From positions 188,967,326 through 189,031,325 of the forward strand of contig NC_135497.1 of NCBI RefSeq assembly GCF_052857255.1: a DNA stretch of 64,000 nt. Direction: 5' to 3'. Below are positions 11,881 through 23,762 of this stretch, in pieces. This DNA comes from Amblyomma americanum (lineage: Eukaryota > Arthropoda > Arachnida > Ixodida > Ixodidae). Both the position numbers and the translations under genes were made by a program. How positions within the stretch are numbered: position 1 is the stretch's first letter; every line of letters begins with the position of its first letter. Under the pieces are notes generated by a model. It worked only from the letters and a program-made list of their open reading frames with translations. It did not search any database and had not been told where the DNA came from.

Positions 11881-14085
11881 CGTCACGTGGCCAGCCTTCG
11901 CAAGCCAAGTGCTCATGAACGCGTCACCGCGAAGAAGACACCGCAGCAACCAGGAAAAGTCATCATTCTGGGTGAAACACCTATTCCACAGCAGCACGAG
12001 AGCCTGCTACAAATGGGACCAAAGTTCTGCATGAAGCCACATCTGCGAAAAGAGGATAAGGTGACTATCGTCCGGTCGATTTCGTATCTCGCACAGGACG
12101 TTTACCAACCGAGATGCGTTGAGGAGTGTACCGCGGTTTTGTCAAGAACACAGACTGACAAATATAGGGAGGGATACGGTTCTCTAGTCAATTTCCTGCA
12201 TTCAAATAATTTGAGGCTACTGACAGCTGACAAGGAAGGATGTTTTGTGGTCCTTCCGAAAACAATGTTTTCTTTGAAAGCGATGGAGGCTGTGCAGAAA
12301 AACTTCGTCCCGGTTTCGTCAAAACCAGGAAAAGTAAAAGCCAGAGCTCTGCGCTTGCTGGAGGGTATGAACCTGGACCGGCTTAAAGCAAGTGTCAATA
12401 AAGCTAAAGGACTTAGTTTAAACATTTTTTTCTCAGCGAAGTCGCACAAAGATGACATGCCATTTCGGGCTATTGTAACTGAGAGGAGCACTTGGCAATA
12501 TGAAATTTCAGGGTATCTACAGAAATTCTTGGCTACTTTGGTTATTAAGGACCCTTTCAGAGTTCACAACTCTAAAAGTGTGGTAAATTTTCTGCGACAT
12601 GAAAATCCAGGCTCATGTACAGTGTTCAGTATTGATGTGGTCGATCTGTTCTATTCCCTCCCTCACAATGAATTGATGAACGCGGTTTCAAAATGTGTAA
12701 CAATTGACAATGATGAAGAACAGTTTATTAGAGGGTGTGGCATTTCTGTGGCTAGCTTTCTTGAGCTGCTGTCTTTTTATTTAAAGTCAATGTTCGTTGA
12801 ATGGGACAGTAAACTATATACCCAAAAAGCGGGTGTTTGCATTGGATCTAGGGTGGCACCAGTGATTAGCGATATATTTTTGTCCTTTGTTGATCGTGGT
12901 ATCCAGGAAAATCTGTCGGGAATGGCGTCACGCATCTTTCGTTACGTCAATGACTTCTTGATTTTTGTAGAAAAAACTAACTTTTCAAGGCGCATGTACT
13001 AAAAGTATTTAAAGAAAATGCTTTAGGTCTAGAGTTCACCACTGAGGTCACGGTCGGTAGTAAGCTACAATTTTTAGATCTGAGTTTGAAGGTTGCGACG
13101 GGGCACGTCTGTTGGGAATATCGTCCAAGGATGGGAAAACCGCTGTTAAATTATAAATCGCATCATTCCAAAACAGTTAAAACAGGAATTGTGGTCTCAT
13201 CTCTTTTGTCCTCATTATCAAAATCTTGTATCCATAGGGCAACCAACAGCTTCAACGAACAAATTAAAAGGTTGAAGGAAGCTGGATACCCGGATGGTGT
13301 TATGTTATTGGGCTGTAACAAGGTAGCCAAAAAGCTTAGGAATCCATCTTTGGTCCCTAGTCCGGGAAAAGAGAAGGAAAGGAAAAAGTTTGCCATTCTC
13401 CCATACGTACACCGTATGTCACATAATCTTAAAAATGTGGCAATAAGGTATGGCGTAGGGGTGGTTTTTTCAGCACCCAAGAAACTTAAAAGGGTTTGTG
13501 CTGTTTTGGAAAGAAAGGCTGAACAACGAAAAGAATCTGAAACAACTTGTGGGGTTAAGCACGAAACAATGTATGTGCCATGCGCAGAAGAGGTTGTGTA
13601 CAAAATCCCAATGTCATGCGGACAAATATATATCGGGCAGACGGGGCGTTGCATCAATACACGTTTGAAAGAGCATGCAAATAATCTTGAAGCTAACAAA
13701 TCTAATCATCTAGTTGACCATGTTCGAGACTGCCAATGTTGTTTTCCTTCATTGCCTTACTGTGATATCCTCTACAAACACCCGTCCCGATTAACACGTG
13801 AGATTATGGAAGCATATCACATGAGGAAAAAAACAAGGTTATGTGTCAGTAAGCCATCTATTTCATTATATGACAGTGAGGTTGCATACCTCGATGCCAC
13901 GTAGAAACTTGGGTTTTTGTCTATGTACTAGCTGATAAGTTGGCCACTGTGTCTATAAAATGTACTGCTTTCCTTAAATAAATTTCAGTTGTGAGTCAGC
14001 GCTTGTCCTGTATTTTCTTCCACTCTGTCCGCGTCGTTGCGCTGTTTGCCACCAATATGTACCACCAACTCGCCCGTTTGGCTAT
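11881..14085 (+). mobile_element. Penelope-like retroelement with GIY-YIG domain, inactive (PLE-1)
   Basis: A Penelope-type reverse transcriptase is followed by a C-terminal GIY-YIG endonuclease, the defining arrangement of this group. The 3' region contains AATAAA (13,977-13,982), then a conserved end with AGTCAGCGCTTGTCCTGT and finally CCACCAACTCGCCCG near 14,085. That end recurs, often inverted, elsewhere in the window. The left boundary is not resolved. The element abuts the minus-strand gypsy element on its right. Confidence 0.85.
11887..13904 (+). pseudogene. Penelope reverse transcriptase / GIY-YIG endonuclease, one frameshift and a dead RT site
   Basis: The first frame (11,887-13,002) has no ATG start and is preceded by a stop, so the N-terminus is lost. 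It carries AKSHKDDMPFRAIV, SIDVVDLFYSLP (first catalytic Asp), GVCIGSRVAPVISDI and RYVNDFLIF. In the last of these the normally invariant Asp of the DD pair is Asn (codon 12,949-12,951), which should abolish polymerisation. A single-base shift near 12,980-13,000 moves the frame. It continues as LKVFKENALGLEFT and then the 13,086-13,904 segment with SHNLKNVAIRYGV, a Cys/His cluster, and QIYIGQTGRCINTRLKEH, the GIY-YIG core with its catalytic Arg. The protein would nick chromosomal DNA and reverse-transcribe its own RNA there. Confidence 0.9.
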
Positions 14086-14559
14086 TGTGCTCAGATGTAA
14101 GTTCAGGGCGGATGGCGGCAGCGAGCGCCGAAGAAGAGCGCGGAGAGGGCGTATCAGGTCGCGGTGGCGCACTGGAGAGCGTCTGGAGGGGGACAAGGTC
14201 CCCGTCAAAAAGAAAGCCAACAGTCGCACATTTTGGTATTAAAACGGCCTGGCCTGTAGTGTTTAGTGCCTTGACAACCACGCAACCGCGGGTGAAACAG
14301 GCGAAGCAAGAGGCAAGAGCGACGCCGTCGGAGGTCCACCTTTGCGCTGGCATAACTAAGGCATCACCGTAGAGAGCGTAGTCTAAGGTAACGATGATGG
14401 ACTCTTCCCTTCAAGGGTGCAGCTCAAAGTCAGCTGCAGCGAGCACATGCGGAGGTGAAAAGTCAGAAGCAGGGGCTAGCTCGGTGTCGGGAATGTGGAT
14501 GAGGCGTTGACGGGAAGAGATGAGGGCAGACGCCGACGACAAGAAGTCCCAGCCCAAAA

Positions 14560-15364
14560 TCAGCTGATGAACGCGCGAAGATAGCACAACAAATTCGACA
14601 TGGTGGCGCTGGTTATCGATAAGACCACGCGCTGCACATTGCCCCGTGGGACTGATGAGAGTGTCATAGGCTCCACAAAGGGGGGGGGGGCGGGATCAGT
14701 GTTCAGAGTAGTCACTTTGCGCAGGCGTGAACACAGGGTGATCACAGGGTGAACGCAGGGTGTAGGATGGAAAAAACGGCGCCCGTGCCGATGAGGGCCT
14801 CAACGCACAAGCCTTCGATAATTAATCGCGAGTCGCAACAAGTTCGACGGGCCACCGGGAGGAATTGCGCAGTTCGTGCACGAAGCAGCTTTCCCCAAAA
14901 AACTGCCCCTTTTAGTTTTCCGTGCTTGGAGCGAAGGCTGAAGAAGCGGGACGGAGCGGTGACGTTCAGCGGAAAGGCCACGGGGAGCAGCGTCGAGTAG
15001 GACGAGATGGCCGAGAGGCGCTTCCTGTGATTGCGTAGGCGAGGCGGAGCGACGGGAAAATGCAGAGTGCGGCACGGCAGAAGCATCCAAGCGGACGCTC
15101 ATAGGCACGCTCGCAGGGCGCATACCTCGTTGCTCGTCTTGCTGGCGCCGACGGCAGACACGGGAAATGGGACCACGTATCCCGCAGTAGTAGCACACGG
15201 GGGGAGAGGAGCGCCAGCGTTGGACATAACGAGGTTGTGAAGAATATGGTGCCACCGTAGCCACATGATGACACATATTTGCCGGACAAGGCGGAGGCGT
15301 TTGGGCAGGTGGTTGCGAAGCAATCTCGGCGCAGGTGGGCGTGCGAGAGACGGGTGTTAGGAGT
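14560..15364 (-). pseudogene. Gypsy A nucleocapsid and aspartic protease region, defective
   Basis: The minus frame contains a retroviral-type zinc knuckle, VCYYCGIRGPISRVCRRR. The usual metal-binding His is Pro, leaving an incomplete CCHC. Further on, the protease active site reads LIGTGA where gypsy proteases have an Asp (D-T-G). The codon at 14,787-14,789 is GGC, so the catalytic Asp is Gly. Stops follow near 14,740. The intact protein would package RNA and process the polyprotein. Confidence 0.75.
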
Positions 15365-16190
15365 GGGGCTCCAACCCCATAGCAGGCCACCGGTGTTAGG
15401 GTATTGCGCTCTGATCCCACCGCTGCCACCAGTTGTTAGGTGCGGGCGCTTGGTTATCCTGGGCCGTCGCTACCCCAGGTCGATGTCCACGGGTTCCGTA
15501 TCGGGAGGCGGCTGTTGTGGGGTGACGAAGAGTTGAGAGGGTCTTCGAGGTGGAGAAAAGACTGAAAGGGTTTATTTGCATTTTTACATAGTTCGAAAGA
15601 GTGAATCGGGAGCTGGCTAATCACATGCCAGATCGCTGCTTAAATAGGGTCTGCTGTCCCCAGGTCCCTAGTTGGGGATTTTACTTCATTAAAAATGCGT
15701 CGAATCACTGTGATGTAGATCACGTGTCCAGTCTTTAGGGTCCGCCTTCCAGGACGCCCCCAACAACACACTCTTGCCACTTCTGGCAGATTATGGTCCG
15801 CGCTGTCCAGGCAGCAGTGATGAATAGCCGGAAGCGGGCCCCAGCAGCGTCGAAGGTCAGTCCCCTGCACTTCACAGCGGTAGCGTGGGAACGAAAGGAT
15901 GCCACTGCACTTTGTAGAAGGTTCCACATATAAGGAAAAGCACTTAGAGTAAGACAAGGTTGTTTTCGAAGCACGAGGATTCCGGCGTCGTTGGCTTAGT
16001 CAAACACGGCCGCATTTGCCACGGCTCATTTGCAGCCCCGCACCGCTCGCCGCCTCCCTCGCCGCCCCTTCCGGGAGAAGGACGTCGTTATGTCCCGGGT
16101 GGGTCCGGAGTTGCGAACAAACGACCGGTTCCCGAAAGCCCTGCTCAGGCAGCGGAGGGCCGTTTCACCCCGTAAACAGCAGGGGTTGGG
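15365..16190 (-). mobile_element. LTR-like insertion splitting the gypsy A gag gene
   Basis: The gag reading frame stops matching at about 16,190 and resumes at about 15,364. Joining the two sides at Q-P-L / L-T-P-V-S restores a continuous frame, so the block between is an insertion. On the minus strand it contains AATAAA (near 15,568), a TTTAAATA box near 15,640, and, at its 3' edge, three repeats of CCTAACA about 35-45 bases apart. One of these is followed by ACTGGTGGCAGCGGTGGGAT, which resembles a primer-binding site. It may be a solo or rearranged LTR of another family. I could not find matching termini or a clean target duplication. Confidence 0.5.
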
Positions 16191-17222
16191 TGGGGGGTCT
16201 CTTGTAGAGGCCATCACCTGCATTCCTGGCGCCGCAACCACGTCGACGGCCCTTTGAAGCTTCTGTCGACTGATGCTTCTCGTGGCTTGAATATTCTTGG
16301 CCTGTTGGTGTCTCTAAACGTAACACAGGGTTACGCGTTGTGGGGGTCACGGTGCAGGTGAAAGCAGCCAGTTCATCTTTGATGATGCTCCGTAAATCCG
16401 CTGTGGCAGGCGGGAGATTTGAGCTTGGCGGGACTTGGGTGGCCTGCCCGGGCAGCTGCCCCTTTATCAGGGTACGGATAATGGAACGTAGGTTCCCATC
16501 AAAGAGGGCGCCACCATCAGTGAGGTCTTGCTGGAGGCGGCACGACTGCAGCTCGTCGAGGCGTTGACAGATGGAAGTAATGGCAGACACAGTAGCCGGA
16601 TTCTGGGCCAGCAAGGTGTTAAAAGCCACGGTGTCTATGCCCTTCAGAATGTGGCGAACACGCTCCGATTCTTGCATATCAGCATTCACCCGACGCAAAG
16701 GGTGAGGACGTCTTCGAAATAAGACGTATAAGACTCGCCAGGTTATTGCATACGAGTAGCGAGTTACTTTTTAGCCAGCTCAAACCGACCAGAAGGCATA
16801 CCGAAGATCTTGCGCAGATGCTCTGTGAAAGTTGGCCATTCGAAGATGTCGTCCTCGTGATTCAAGAACCACGTTTTTGCGACGTCGCTCAAGTAGAACA
16901 CGACGTTGAGTAACTTGTGGGAGCCTTCCCAGCGGTTAAAAGCACTGAAGCGGTCGTAATTATCAGGCAAGTCTTCGACATCATCTCCATGAAATCCGGC
17001 AAAGATCTGGGGATCGCGCTGGTGGCTGGTGACTGTCCAGGCCGGGGTAGCCGCAGCAGCGGACGGAGACGGCGGGGGCGGCCGGGCTCCGTTGCCCTCA
17101 TCCATACCTGAGGGCCATGGATGCAAAACGAAGGCCAGAACCAAGCTCCAGGTAGGGCGGTAGACTGGTTGAAAGCGAGACGTTGGGAACAGCAAGGGCA
17201 ACCCAGCCATTTGTGAGCCCAC
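16165..17222 (-). pseudogene. Gypsy A gag capsid region, frameshifted
   Basis: The first minus frame (17,222-16,764) contains DPQIFAGFHGDDVEDLPDNY and LNVVFYLSDVAKTWFLNHED, a Ty3/gypsy capsid pattern. The likely native start is the Met of MDEGNG near 17,105. A second frame (16,698-16,165) continues with MRRVNADMQESERVRHILKG and LDELQSCRLQQDL. The two are separated by a frameshift near 16,700-16,760. Gag forms the virus-like particle in which reverse transcription occurs. Confidence 0.8.
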
Positions 17223-17360
17223 CGCTTCGATGAACGTCTTTATTCCAGGACATCCTGGCCCTAAGCGCGCGATCCTCTGAATAAATGCGAGTGATGACGA
17301 TGATGAGCGTATAGTATCGGTGAACGAAGTAGATGTTCGCGCACCGCGCTCACGATATAC

Positions 17361-17761
17361 ATTAAAATATTCAATATTCTGAAATTTTTGTTAACTAAAT
17401 CTTTTTTGAAGCCCTCTCTTTTTCGAAAAATGATAGTATGGTGGAGACTAGCGCATCTCTCCTCATGCTAACCCTTTTCGAGGGGATGTGCAAGGGGTGT
17501 AAATGAGCCTCTGAGAGAGTTTTCTTGTTGGTAAAAAATCTTTGTGGTTAAGCTGACTTGCAGAATTCTGCAAGTTGCGAACTACGACCAGTAACAGCTC
17601 TCGCCGAATGTTTTAACTGACCCGTAGCCTAGTTTATTCAGATTGTTTTCATTATTTTTTCGCAATATTTAGCAGCAAATAGTGTTGAAGCCTGATCATT
17701 ATACATAGGATTCAGCAAATGCAACGTGGTAGATTAGTTCTGAGATCATTAGTTTCTGTAA
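17361..17761. other. Unassigned AT-rich interval
   Basis: No gene, terminal repeat or known element end is seen between the gypsy A LTR remnant and the solo LTR. Confidence 0.4.
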
Positions 17762-17765
17762 AGTT

Positions 17766-18343
17766 GGTTGGGGTTTTAATAGTGAGGATCATAGTTTGTC
17801 CTCGCTTAATCGCTGCTGACACAATCAAATCACCCAGACCCCACCCCATGATCGCGCGTGCTACCCAGCGTACGCCGTCCACGGCATGCCTTGCTCTGAG
17901 GGAAAGAAAGTAACCACACTCCGGCTGACACAAAGAAGGCATTTATGGCTACAACAGCAATAACGCCAGCTAGCAACAAAACACGCTAATGAATGGAGGT
18001 GGTCCAACTCACCACGAAGTTTACTAAGGAACGTTCACGCACGCTAGGGCCAGGGATACTGCGTGGCCGGACGGGACGAGATGCGTAAGAACGTTCCTCC
18101 CCCCCTAAGGCCTTTCCCGGCTGGCGGAGAGCGGAGCGCCGCGCCGACACGTCCGCATGCGACCAGCTCCCCAGCCCAAGAGAGTGTCGTCTTCCCCGAG
18201 CGCGCAGCAGTCATGCCGTCTGTGCCGCTCGTGTCGCTGAGACGCCAGCGCCCTCTCTTAGTGACAGGTTAATGTAACTGCTCAGGGAGGGCGCATCGCG
18301 GGGAAAGCAAACGCAAGGGGACGTCGTGGGGCAAATTCCCGAC
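17766..18343 (-). mobile_element. Solo LTR, same family as the 29.9-32.4 kb element
   Basis: Read on the minus strand, it matches the LTR at 29,918-30,507 in order: the donor-like CTGGTGAGTC region, the AATAAA region with GCTAGCTGGCGTTATTG, the CGGCATGCC/CGCGATCAT block, and the 3' GTGTCAGC-GCGATT end. AGTT occurs at 17,762-17,765 and again directly after 18,343, a plausible 4-base target duplication. It is more diverged than the paired LTRs, with a changed 3' terminus. No internal sequence is attached, so it is a solo LTR left by recombination. Confidence 0.75.
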
Positions 18344-19951
18344 AAGTTAAAGTGACTCTTTCCTTTGCACCAGGGGTGCGTCCCCAGAGATGGTTTGTTG
18401 CCTTGAAAGTCTCCTTGCACCTGAGGTGCCCCGTCGGTGATGGTTTAATGACAACTTGCAACGGTTGGAGCTAACGAGAAAATGAACTAAAGTTTATGTA
18501 CAGGAGATTTACAAAATGGACAGGATATTAAACAGGCTGACAAACAAGGTGGAACTGGCTAACAGAAAAAACTGCCAAGGTTCTATTTAGGCGTACTTTA
18601 AGTTAAAATGACTTTCTTGTGAACTTAAATTGCTTGAAAATCCTTACCTAGGCTTTGCCTACTTTGCTGCTTCACTCAGGGAGTCTGTGTGAATATAAAC
18701 CATGCTAGAATGGCTGCATGTAAGTAGGCCGACAAATGTCTTGTTTTGTGGCCTCCTCTTAAAATTTATGCACCAAAATGATAATGCTCTTTTGTAACTT
18801 ACATGAAAGCAACTCGTGTTAGTAAGGTAAGACAAACAGCCACTATATAATTTAGTTAGTACCGAATAAATGTTTGTGTTTTTCCATGTGTTCCACTGCC
18901 TTCAATGTAAGAAAATCACTGCAGCTATAATCTCACTCCATTCAGGACGGCAGAATGTAGGTGTGATCTAGTCTCATTATAAAGGAGGAGTCACTCTTTT
19001 ATTAACGCTGTAAATGCTAGCCCGGTAACATTTCTGGCTAATTATTTGAGATGAGGATAAGGTTCAAATGACGCACGCACACAAATGTCGCATGCGCAAA
19101 CATACGCACCTAGAATTTTAACTGCACATCACATAATGAAAGCCTGCGTTGCTTCACCTGGCACAGGGTAGGAAACAAGCACAAAGGGAATGCTGACACA
19201 TATGGGCTCTTAATGGATTTCTAACTTTATATGCAGTGCATGAATTCATCCATACACAGATAGCCTGTGCATAACGGGCAAGTTAACCAAAACGCAACTG
19301 TTTTGTAAATCTTCTTTGATATTTTTTGACATAAATTATCAGGAAAATTCTCAGTGGACACGTTATGCCGATTTAATTATATTGCTTTGCCGTGGCGAGT
19401 AAAAGAATAATCATTTTATTAGGCTGATTTGTTTTAGTATTTGTTCAGTTTCAACTGCCCTAAATGACAATAATTGAGGGGCAGACTCTTAAACAGTGTA
19501 CCAAGTGGGAGCTAGGCGGCTCATCTTTTACTGCATGGGTTTCTGCAGAGCTCAGTTTGAAGAACAAGAGGTCAGCAAGCAAAGCTGGGTGAAAGACCAT
19601 GTTCAAGACCATTACAGCCTTATGTGGTGTGTACAAAAACCGATGTTGAAATGCAGTAACATGAGTCGTGACATAACACTGTTATTGTGGCTGGTGTTGG
19701 GGGAACCATGAGTTATAACAGGTGATTTGGTTATGCGGTTGTACTGAGTAGTAAAACCTGCAGCTTCTACACGAATTGAAATTTTAAACTTTCAGTAGTA
19801 CTATTACACTGGAGCTTCAGGAATAGTTACAGAATAAAACAAGCAGCTTGGTCTTCAACTGATCACAGGATTTCAGCAAAGTTAGATTTATGTTATATAT
19901 GGCATTTGCATACCCCAGGTGAGTTTGTGCTGGAGTTTTGAAATCGAGTAA
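18344..19951. other. Unassigned AT-rich intron sequence
   Basis: About 1.6 kb with no recognisable gene, element end or strong repeat on either strand. Confidence 0.45.
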
Positions 19952-19953
19952 TA

Positions 19954-21531
19954 CCCCTATCAATCGGGAAAGTTAAGTGCACTCACGGAGATTGGCACTC
20001 TCTATAAGTGCCCTTTATCAAATCTAAACGCAGCAAGTAGAGTGCCACTCGCACAAGAGTGCACTCCAGTCGGAGTGAGTTCACGAAACACACTTTGAGG
20101 GCCGAGTGCGTAACCTCGACAGCAACGACTTTGAAGGCACATGGGTATTGTGCATAAAAAGTACTCAAGTTTATTTTACTTGCTATAATACTGTTCTTAA
20201 AAAAATATTTCTTTATTTTAGCTACAAGCGAAGTAACGCAACAAAGGAACCCATTCAGATATAACTCAGCTGCACGCCGCCACCTTGTTTGTTGCCAACA
20301 TTGTCGATTGTACTGGCTGGTTTTGGCTTCTATTTTGTTTAGATCTTTTTTAATTGTTAGAAACTACTTAGGCTCGTTTTATTTTCGCTATCACGATAGA
20401 CAGTCAATTTACAAGTTTTTTTTCTTTTTGTCAACCTCTTCAAACATTCCGCTAAATTTGTGTCGCAATTCTTTGTTGTTTTTTACTACGAGTACTATGA
20501 GTGCACTTTGCCTTCCGTTTAGCACCGTGTAGCCTGTGGTGTTGGTTATGAACCCTTGCCGAAGTGTTAATTGAGGGGCACTTCGCCCACATATCGCGGG
20601 TTCGGGCCTGAGCAAGCTGAGGGCACTGCCAGCGTTCGGCGCGACGCGCTGCGCTCTCGCTCCGAAGGAAGGAAGGCGCAGTTATCATAAAGTAGATGTG
20701 TTTATTACACAGGAAGCTGCATTACATAACACTGCACTAATCCCCAGACCTCGGTATACAACCCATAGTACAGCCGCAGCACCCGAAAGCGGGCCCGCGG
20801 AGCCGCGCGCGCAAAGCAAAGACTGCATACGCGCGTGACGGCACAACCAAGGACGATAGCATGCCGCACGGCCAACCAGAGGGTTAGATCGCGCGCGACA
20901 CAACACGGGGGAGGATGAGGAATGCGCGGAGCACATCTTACGACGCAGGTCGCACGTCGATGGCCCATCGCGCGTCGTCATCGGCAATGGCCGGCGATGA
21001 CGGAGAATCAGCCAGATCAGGCCCTCCCGAATCCGGAGCGCGTGAGCGCCGCAAAGGCGGGCGACGGGACTCCGGAGGCTCGGGTCTGGACTCAAGCGTA
21101 CATACTAGGTGCGCAAGGTTTACACCACCCGCGCTCTTGGTCCCCCGGCAAAGGCCGGGGCACCTTTCTGCTGCCCGAGTCGGTGGCGATCTCCCCGTTC
21201 ATTTCCCACTGGGGCCTCTCGCCGAAACAACGCCCCACAGCTGTCACTGGGAGCGACCCAATGGGGACGCGAGGTCGAAGCGGGAAGAACGGAAGGGAGG
21301 GTGATTTACAGCGGTTCTTCAACAGAGCTTCCCTTGGAAAGGATGACAAGCAGCGCGGTCGCCTGCATTCCGCTCGCGGACACCCCACGGGGGGTCTGTA
21401 ACGAACAAACGGCAGCAGCGAGCGCGCACTCCGATCGCTCAAGAAGCCCAATCCCCACAAACATAAAGTGTCACTCGGGGTGCCGAAGCGCGCTCCCCAT
21501 GAGTGCACTTAACTTGTGAGCTTGACAGGGG
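19954..21531. mobile_element. TIR-bearing DNA element with TA flanks, carrying a GC-rich insert
   Basis: The left end reads CCCCTATCAA and the right end TTGACAGGGG, each flanked by TA (19,952-19,953 and 21,532-21,533). Inverted similarity extends inward about 70 bases and includes AAGTTAAGTGCACTCA on the left and its complement on the right. Near the left end, motifs such as GAGTGCACTC and GAGTGCCACTCGCAC recur, as subterminal transposase-binding repeats often do. No transposase is seen. The superfamily is undetermined, although the TA flanks would fit Tc1/mariner relatives. Confidence 0.65.
20560..21455. other. GC-rich block nested in the TIR element; possible solo LTR
   Basis: Composition changes sharply to CpG-rich. 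The block is open in many frames on both strands, which reflects composition. A minus-strand AATAAA lies at about 20,701. A solo LTR on the minus strand is the simplest explanation, but I could not define its ends or target duplication. Confidence 0.35.
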
Positions 21532-21533
21532 TA

Positions 21534-22630
21534 TAACTTAGCAGGTGATGCTCTAGAGAGATTACAGCGTGAGTATCCTAGACTGTGGGTATGAAAACAA
21601 GCCAACGCTCATTGATGCCAAGGAGAGCATAGGGGAGGAAAGTTTCGATTTTTTTTAAACAGAAATACTCCCCTATGCTCTTCGCGGCTTCACTGGCTGT
21701 TGCTTTCTTCATATGTGTTGACACGAGCCGCGCAGTTCCCTCATTTGAAATGCTGACGTAATTGCCGATTGCACAGTGCCAAGTGGGGGGCGCATGATGA
21801 CGCCATCGAAGGTATCGTTACATTTCCAAAGCAAAACGCTTGTGAAGAAAAAAAAACCAATGCCACCTCAGAGCGTTGTTCGCTAGCATCCAAATAGGCA
21901 CGGCAGGGTGTGGCGGACGGCAGCGGTAATTTGAAGCATTACCTTTCGTGACGTCGCACCAAACTTCCCCGCACTGCTCTTTATCCTTGTCTACTAATTG
22001 CATTATGGGTGGCTGTACAGGGATTACTATGTTCTGACCATGTTAGATGGCAGTATCAATGGCTGAGCATTTTAGCAAGTATGCAAGTAAGCCTGCTTTT
22101 GGCAAGGCCTTATAGGTAAGCGAAATGTAGTTTTGCTGACAGTAAAAACTATTAGAGCAGTCCTATTAACATTGACATATAGGCCAATCCCGTGCATGCA
22201 GACGGTTACTCTGGCGGGCTGGAACGCCTGTTATTGATTGTACGATGGCAGACCACATCAATCAAGACCAGTTAAATGTAACGCTGAAAGTAAAGTCAAT
22301 AATGAATGTCAGAAAAAGTGAACGCTTAAGGACAATACCACTGGGGTTGCTGAGATTCCAAAGAAAGGCAGGATGAGGAAGAGTTAGCATGGGCCAACTG
22401 CTGACAGCCGGCTAGGTTACCAGGCGCCATCGCTGGAAAATGTGAACGCAGGGCCCCAAACAAAACATGAAGAAGGTCAAACATACCTTGATTTTTGAGC
22501 TCCTTATTTTGCGCAACGCACTCACAACATCGACAAAAGATGCCGACGGGGACACACTCTTGGCCGCAGCTGGTGCTTTCTTTTGAGTCCCTAATTTCCA
22601 CCTTCGCAGCAAACTTCCTTGCGAACTAAA
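21534..22630. other. Unassigned interval with a small hairpin at 21,621-21,687
   Basis: Most of this stretch shows nothing recognisable. GAGCATAGGGGAG near 21,625 is repeated inverted as CTCCCCTATGCTC near 21,670, giving a 13-base stem with a loop of about 30 bases. The right end may include decayed 5' sequence or ORF1 of the I-type LINE that follows. Confidence 0.35.
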
Positions 22631-23762
22631 ATGGATGGGGCTAAACCTCGTGGATGTCATATGCACCGAAAAGTGCCGTTGATATTGCAGTGGAATTGCG
22701 CTGGGATATTAAGTCGGTTAGCTGAACTCAAACTATTCTTGAAAGAGACGTGTTCCAGTATTGGCCCTGTCAGAAGCTGGCCTGCGAAGCGGGAGATGTT
22801 TGACTGGATATGTCGCCCATAAAAACTGCAGCATAAAGTCATTTCCTGAAGGAAGTGCCGCACTTTACATAAGAAGAGAAATTCCAAATGTTTCTCTAAG
22901 CGTTGCCGATCTTTGCACGGATGACATTGAGGTAGCGGCTGTGAGAATACAGCTCGGCTCTCTAACCCTTTCTATTGCATCCGTGTACGTGTCTCCGCAG
23001 AAGAAGGTAGCATTAGATTTGTTTCTACAGCAGCTCTGCGACCGCTGCCCAGCACCTAGAATCATCTGCGGTGATTTCAACACCCATCATGCCGTTTGGG
23101 GTGACAGGAGCACGGATTCCCGTGGACGCAAACTTGTAGAGGTTATTGACAGTTTGGACCTGAGTGTTGCCAATGACAGAAGCCCCACTTTTTTCCGGCC
23201 TCCAGCCTCAGCGACAGCTATAGACCTGACACTGCATTCACCTGACGTCCGCGAGAGTTGGTCAACAGCGCCTGACCGCATGGGAAGTGATCACTATCTG
23301 ATTTTTGTGTTTGCTGCCGACTTTCGTATGCATGGTCCTAAGATTAGCAACGTGGTCAACTGGGACCAGTACAGAAAGCACCTAGAACGTGTTTCTGGTG
23401 ATGTTGTTGACAAAATGATTTCTAGTAAGCTAGCAGCAACTACGGCGGTCAAATTACCTGATCATTTTCCGGCCCCGGATTTAAAACTCAGGAACCTCTG
23501 CGCAGCGAGAAGAATGGCGGAGTGCCAACTCGTGCGGAAGGACGACAGGTAACTGAAGACGACCTTCAATAGGCTGATTTCTGCTATTAGACGGCACACG
23601 AACAAGCTGTACAGGTCGCAATGGGCCTCATTCTGTGCTAGTTTGACTGTGTTCTCACCGATGACGAGAATATGGCGAGTTATTGGCAGCCTTGCTGGAG
23701 AATCTCGCCCTTCGAAGCCTTTTGAAGCTCTTGCAATACGCAAGGAAAAACCTGTTGCGTGA
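22631..23762 (+). pseudogene. I-type LINE ORF2, endonuclease part, frameshifted
   Basis: The frame starts near MDGAKPRG and reaches LILQWNCAGI, the first endonuclease motif. It then shifts near 22,780 to a frame with LSEAGLRSG (catalytic Glu motif), IICGDFNTHHAVWG, AIDLTLHS and GSDHYLI. All main endonuclease motifs are therefore present apart from the frameshift. Stops at about 23,550 (TAA) and 23,760 (TGA) separate this part from the reverse transcriptase. The domain nicks target DNA to prime reverse transcription. Confidence 0.85.

Larger units (their letters stand above)
14086..17360 (-). mobile_element. Ty3/gypsy LTR retrotransposon, gag and protease part (gypsy A)
   Basis: Minus-strand capsid, zinc-knuckle and protease sequence runs from 17,222 down to about 14,560, with weaker pol-like sequence to about 14,086, where the Penelope element begins. 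Beyond 17,222 is an LTR remnant. On the plus strand it reads GTCTTTATTCCAGG followed by CGCGCGAT and a GATGATGA stretch. The same ordered motifs lie at the LTR end of gypsy B (52,650-52,790), so A and B are copies of one family. Reverse transcriptase, RNase H and integrase are missing here. Confidence 0.8.

Noticed and set aside
13163..13699. 178-codon minus-strand frame
   Set aside because: It is antisense to the clearly recognisable Penelope linker and GIY-YIG coding sequence.
20915..21519. Long overlapping frames of 129, 159, 138 and 136 codons on both strands
   Set aside because: They lie in a GC-rich block open in many frames at once and show no domain, so composition explains them.
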